Below, piece after piece: positions 62,270 to 63,380 of a stretch of 63,380 nucleotides of DNA (positions within the stretch are counted from its first letter, which is position 1; every line of letters starts with the position of its first letter). Source of the stretch: Chrysochromulina tobinii (lineage: Eukaryota; Haptophyta; Prymnesiales; Chrysochromulinaceae); contig JWZX01003286.1 of assembly GCA_001275005.1 (NCBI GenBank), positions 1 to 63,380 of the forward strand. The letters are read 5' to 3'. Made by a program: the position numbers and the translations under genes. Under the pieces are notes generated by a model. The model ran no database searches. It had not been told where the DNA came from and saw only the letters and a program-made list of their open reading frames with translations.

Positions 62270-63138
62270 ATGCCGCCTAAGAAGAAGAAGGCTGCCGAGC
62301 CCGAGCCGGTGGCGGTGGCGGCCCCCGAGACCTCTGGCGAGGAATCCAACGAGCGCTATGTGCCTGGCGCGAACGACTGGGAGCCCGCAAAGATCTACGT
62401 CCGACCAAAGGAGCAGCTGCAGCTCTCTGACAAGGAGCTAAAAGAGGAGTTCACCCGGATCCTGAAGGCGGACAATCCGGAGGTTTGCCTGCGCGGGGAG
62501 CATGGCGTCAAGCAAAAGACGCTCATCCGCTTCTCTCACAAGGAGAAGTGCTACAAGGTGGACGGGACCATTGAGCAGGCGGAGGTGCACTTTGCGCAGG
62601 AGGGCATCCTCCTAGATGTCAAGTCGGACGAGGCGAAGAAGCAGAAGGAGAAGGAGGACGACGAGAAGGCGGCGCAGGCTCGCCAGATTGAGCTGGCCCA
62701 TCAGGAGGGCGGCGACGGCGGCGACGGCGACGAGACGAATCTACGCAACCAGTTCAACTTCTCGGAGCGCGCGTCGCAGACGCTCAACAACGCGCTGCGC
62801 GAACGGGGCACGATGACGGAGCCGCCGCCGTCGGTCGAGTACTCGTCGCAGTGCACGCAGTGGGAGATGTACGACGCGTACATGGAGGATCTCGAACGAA
62901 AGAAGGAGCTAGAAGGCAAAAAGTCGAAAAAGGGTGGCGCCCCTAAGAAGGCGACAAACCAGGCGCAGCAGAAGGGGTCGGAGGACGTGGTGCACACGGC
63001 GGCGATGGCGCACGCTGCCAAGATCCTCGAGCGCATGTGCAACCAGAACACCTTTAGCGACGTCACCGAGGACTTCAAGTTCTGGGAAGACCAGTCGGAC
63101 CTTTACCGTGATGAGGGCACGCTTCTACCTCTCTGGCG
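62270..63138 (+). CDS. Axonemal outer-arm dynein intermediate chain 1 (DNAI1/ODA9-like), 5' exon only
   Basis: The first exon runs from ATG 62270 to a GCG|GTAAGT donor at 63139 (phase 2, 289 full codons); the rest is beyond the window. The N-terminus is lysine-rich (MPPKKKKAAEPEP). Family blocks are YVRPKEQLQLSDKELKEEFT, RFSHKEKCYKVDGTIEQAEV, NQFNFSERASQTLNNALRER, SSQCTQWEMYDAYMEDLERK and CNQNTFSDVTEDFKFWEDQS. In this family the N-terminus binds light chains and the docking complex; the WD40 propeller follows and should lie to the right. This shows that the organism builds motile flagella. Confidence 0.92.
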
Positions 63139-63380
63139 GTAAGTGATGCTCGACCGACCGACATCGCACGGCCGGCCGCCCCCGCCCTCCATCGCGACCG
63201 GCTTCGCTGCCCGCCCTTGGTGACCCCCCTTTTGGTCGGGCGCCCACGGCGACGCCTTGCGTCGGGCGCCCACCGCGGCGCCTTAATCGAGCGCCCGCGG
63301 CGGCGCGATTGCTCCTCCGGCCTCGCCCGCCGCCTCGCGCACCCCTCACCACGCCGCCCCCCTCTCACGCCCCCCCCCCT
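63139..63380 (+). other. Intron 1 of the dynein gene (partial)
   Basis: Begins GTAAGTGATGC and is C-rich (CCGCC, CCCCCC) to the window end. No exon start is visible. Confidence 0.7.

Overview
This is a nuclear segment of a photosynthetic, flagellated protist with a red-lineage secondary plastid, most likely a haptophyte; a pelagophyte-type stramenopile is possible. The evidence is high GC, spliceosomal introns, a histone H4 followed by a metazoan-type 3' stem-loop, the N-terminus of an axonemal outer-arm dynein intermediate chain, a thylakoid-lumen precursor with an ASAF secondary-plastid cleavage motif and a twin-arginine signal, and many secretory proteins with algal-style Pro-rich linkers. 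About 28 protein genes lie on both strands, with no operons, CRISPR, rRNA or convincing tRNA.

Layout. 1-7847 (minus): a giant surface protein with 14 FG-GAP repeats, a Cys-rich GCC2/GCC3 region and C-terminal membrane segments, running off the left edge, plus unresolved upstream exons. 8591-12436 (plus): an Asp-rich TBC-like protein. 12602-28798 (minus): IQ-motif protein, Dpy-30/TPR protein, TlyA-type rRNA methyltransferase, CxxC protein, mitochondrial SAM carrier, purple acid phosphatase, PC-esterase-like protein and an unknown. 29495-32654 (minus): a lipid-anchored TIR-like/kinesin-light-chain-TPR protein with a frameshift, and an RIIa/EF-hand protein. 32814-41116 (plus): RING membrane protein, histone H4, multi-membrane protein, ankyrin protein. 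41591-63380 (both strands): glycosyltransferase-like genes, a lumenal DUF1499 protein, Deltex E3 ligase, MsrA, carotenoid oxygenase, a dermatopontin-like secreted protein, CD39 apyrase, Hikeshi and DNAI1/IC1.

The most interesting signal is how the introns are built. In most spliced genes here, 20-35 bp of exon sequence from one splice junction is repeated inside the intron, sometimes two or three times. The space between copies is filled by a dispersed, strand-consistent TGATGRCCTC / TGATTGCC minisatellite that often ends in CCCTCATCAG. In the clearest cases the 5' splice site lies in one target copy and the 3' splice site in the filler or in the next copy. Fresh (near-identical), intermediate and decayed copies (still encoding a similar peptide) are all present, and two examples appear to be GC-AG introns. 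This looks like an active intron-gain process: introner-like filler plus long target duplication.

All exon boundaries were found by reading frame phase and splice signals by eye; no alignments or searches were run.
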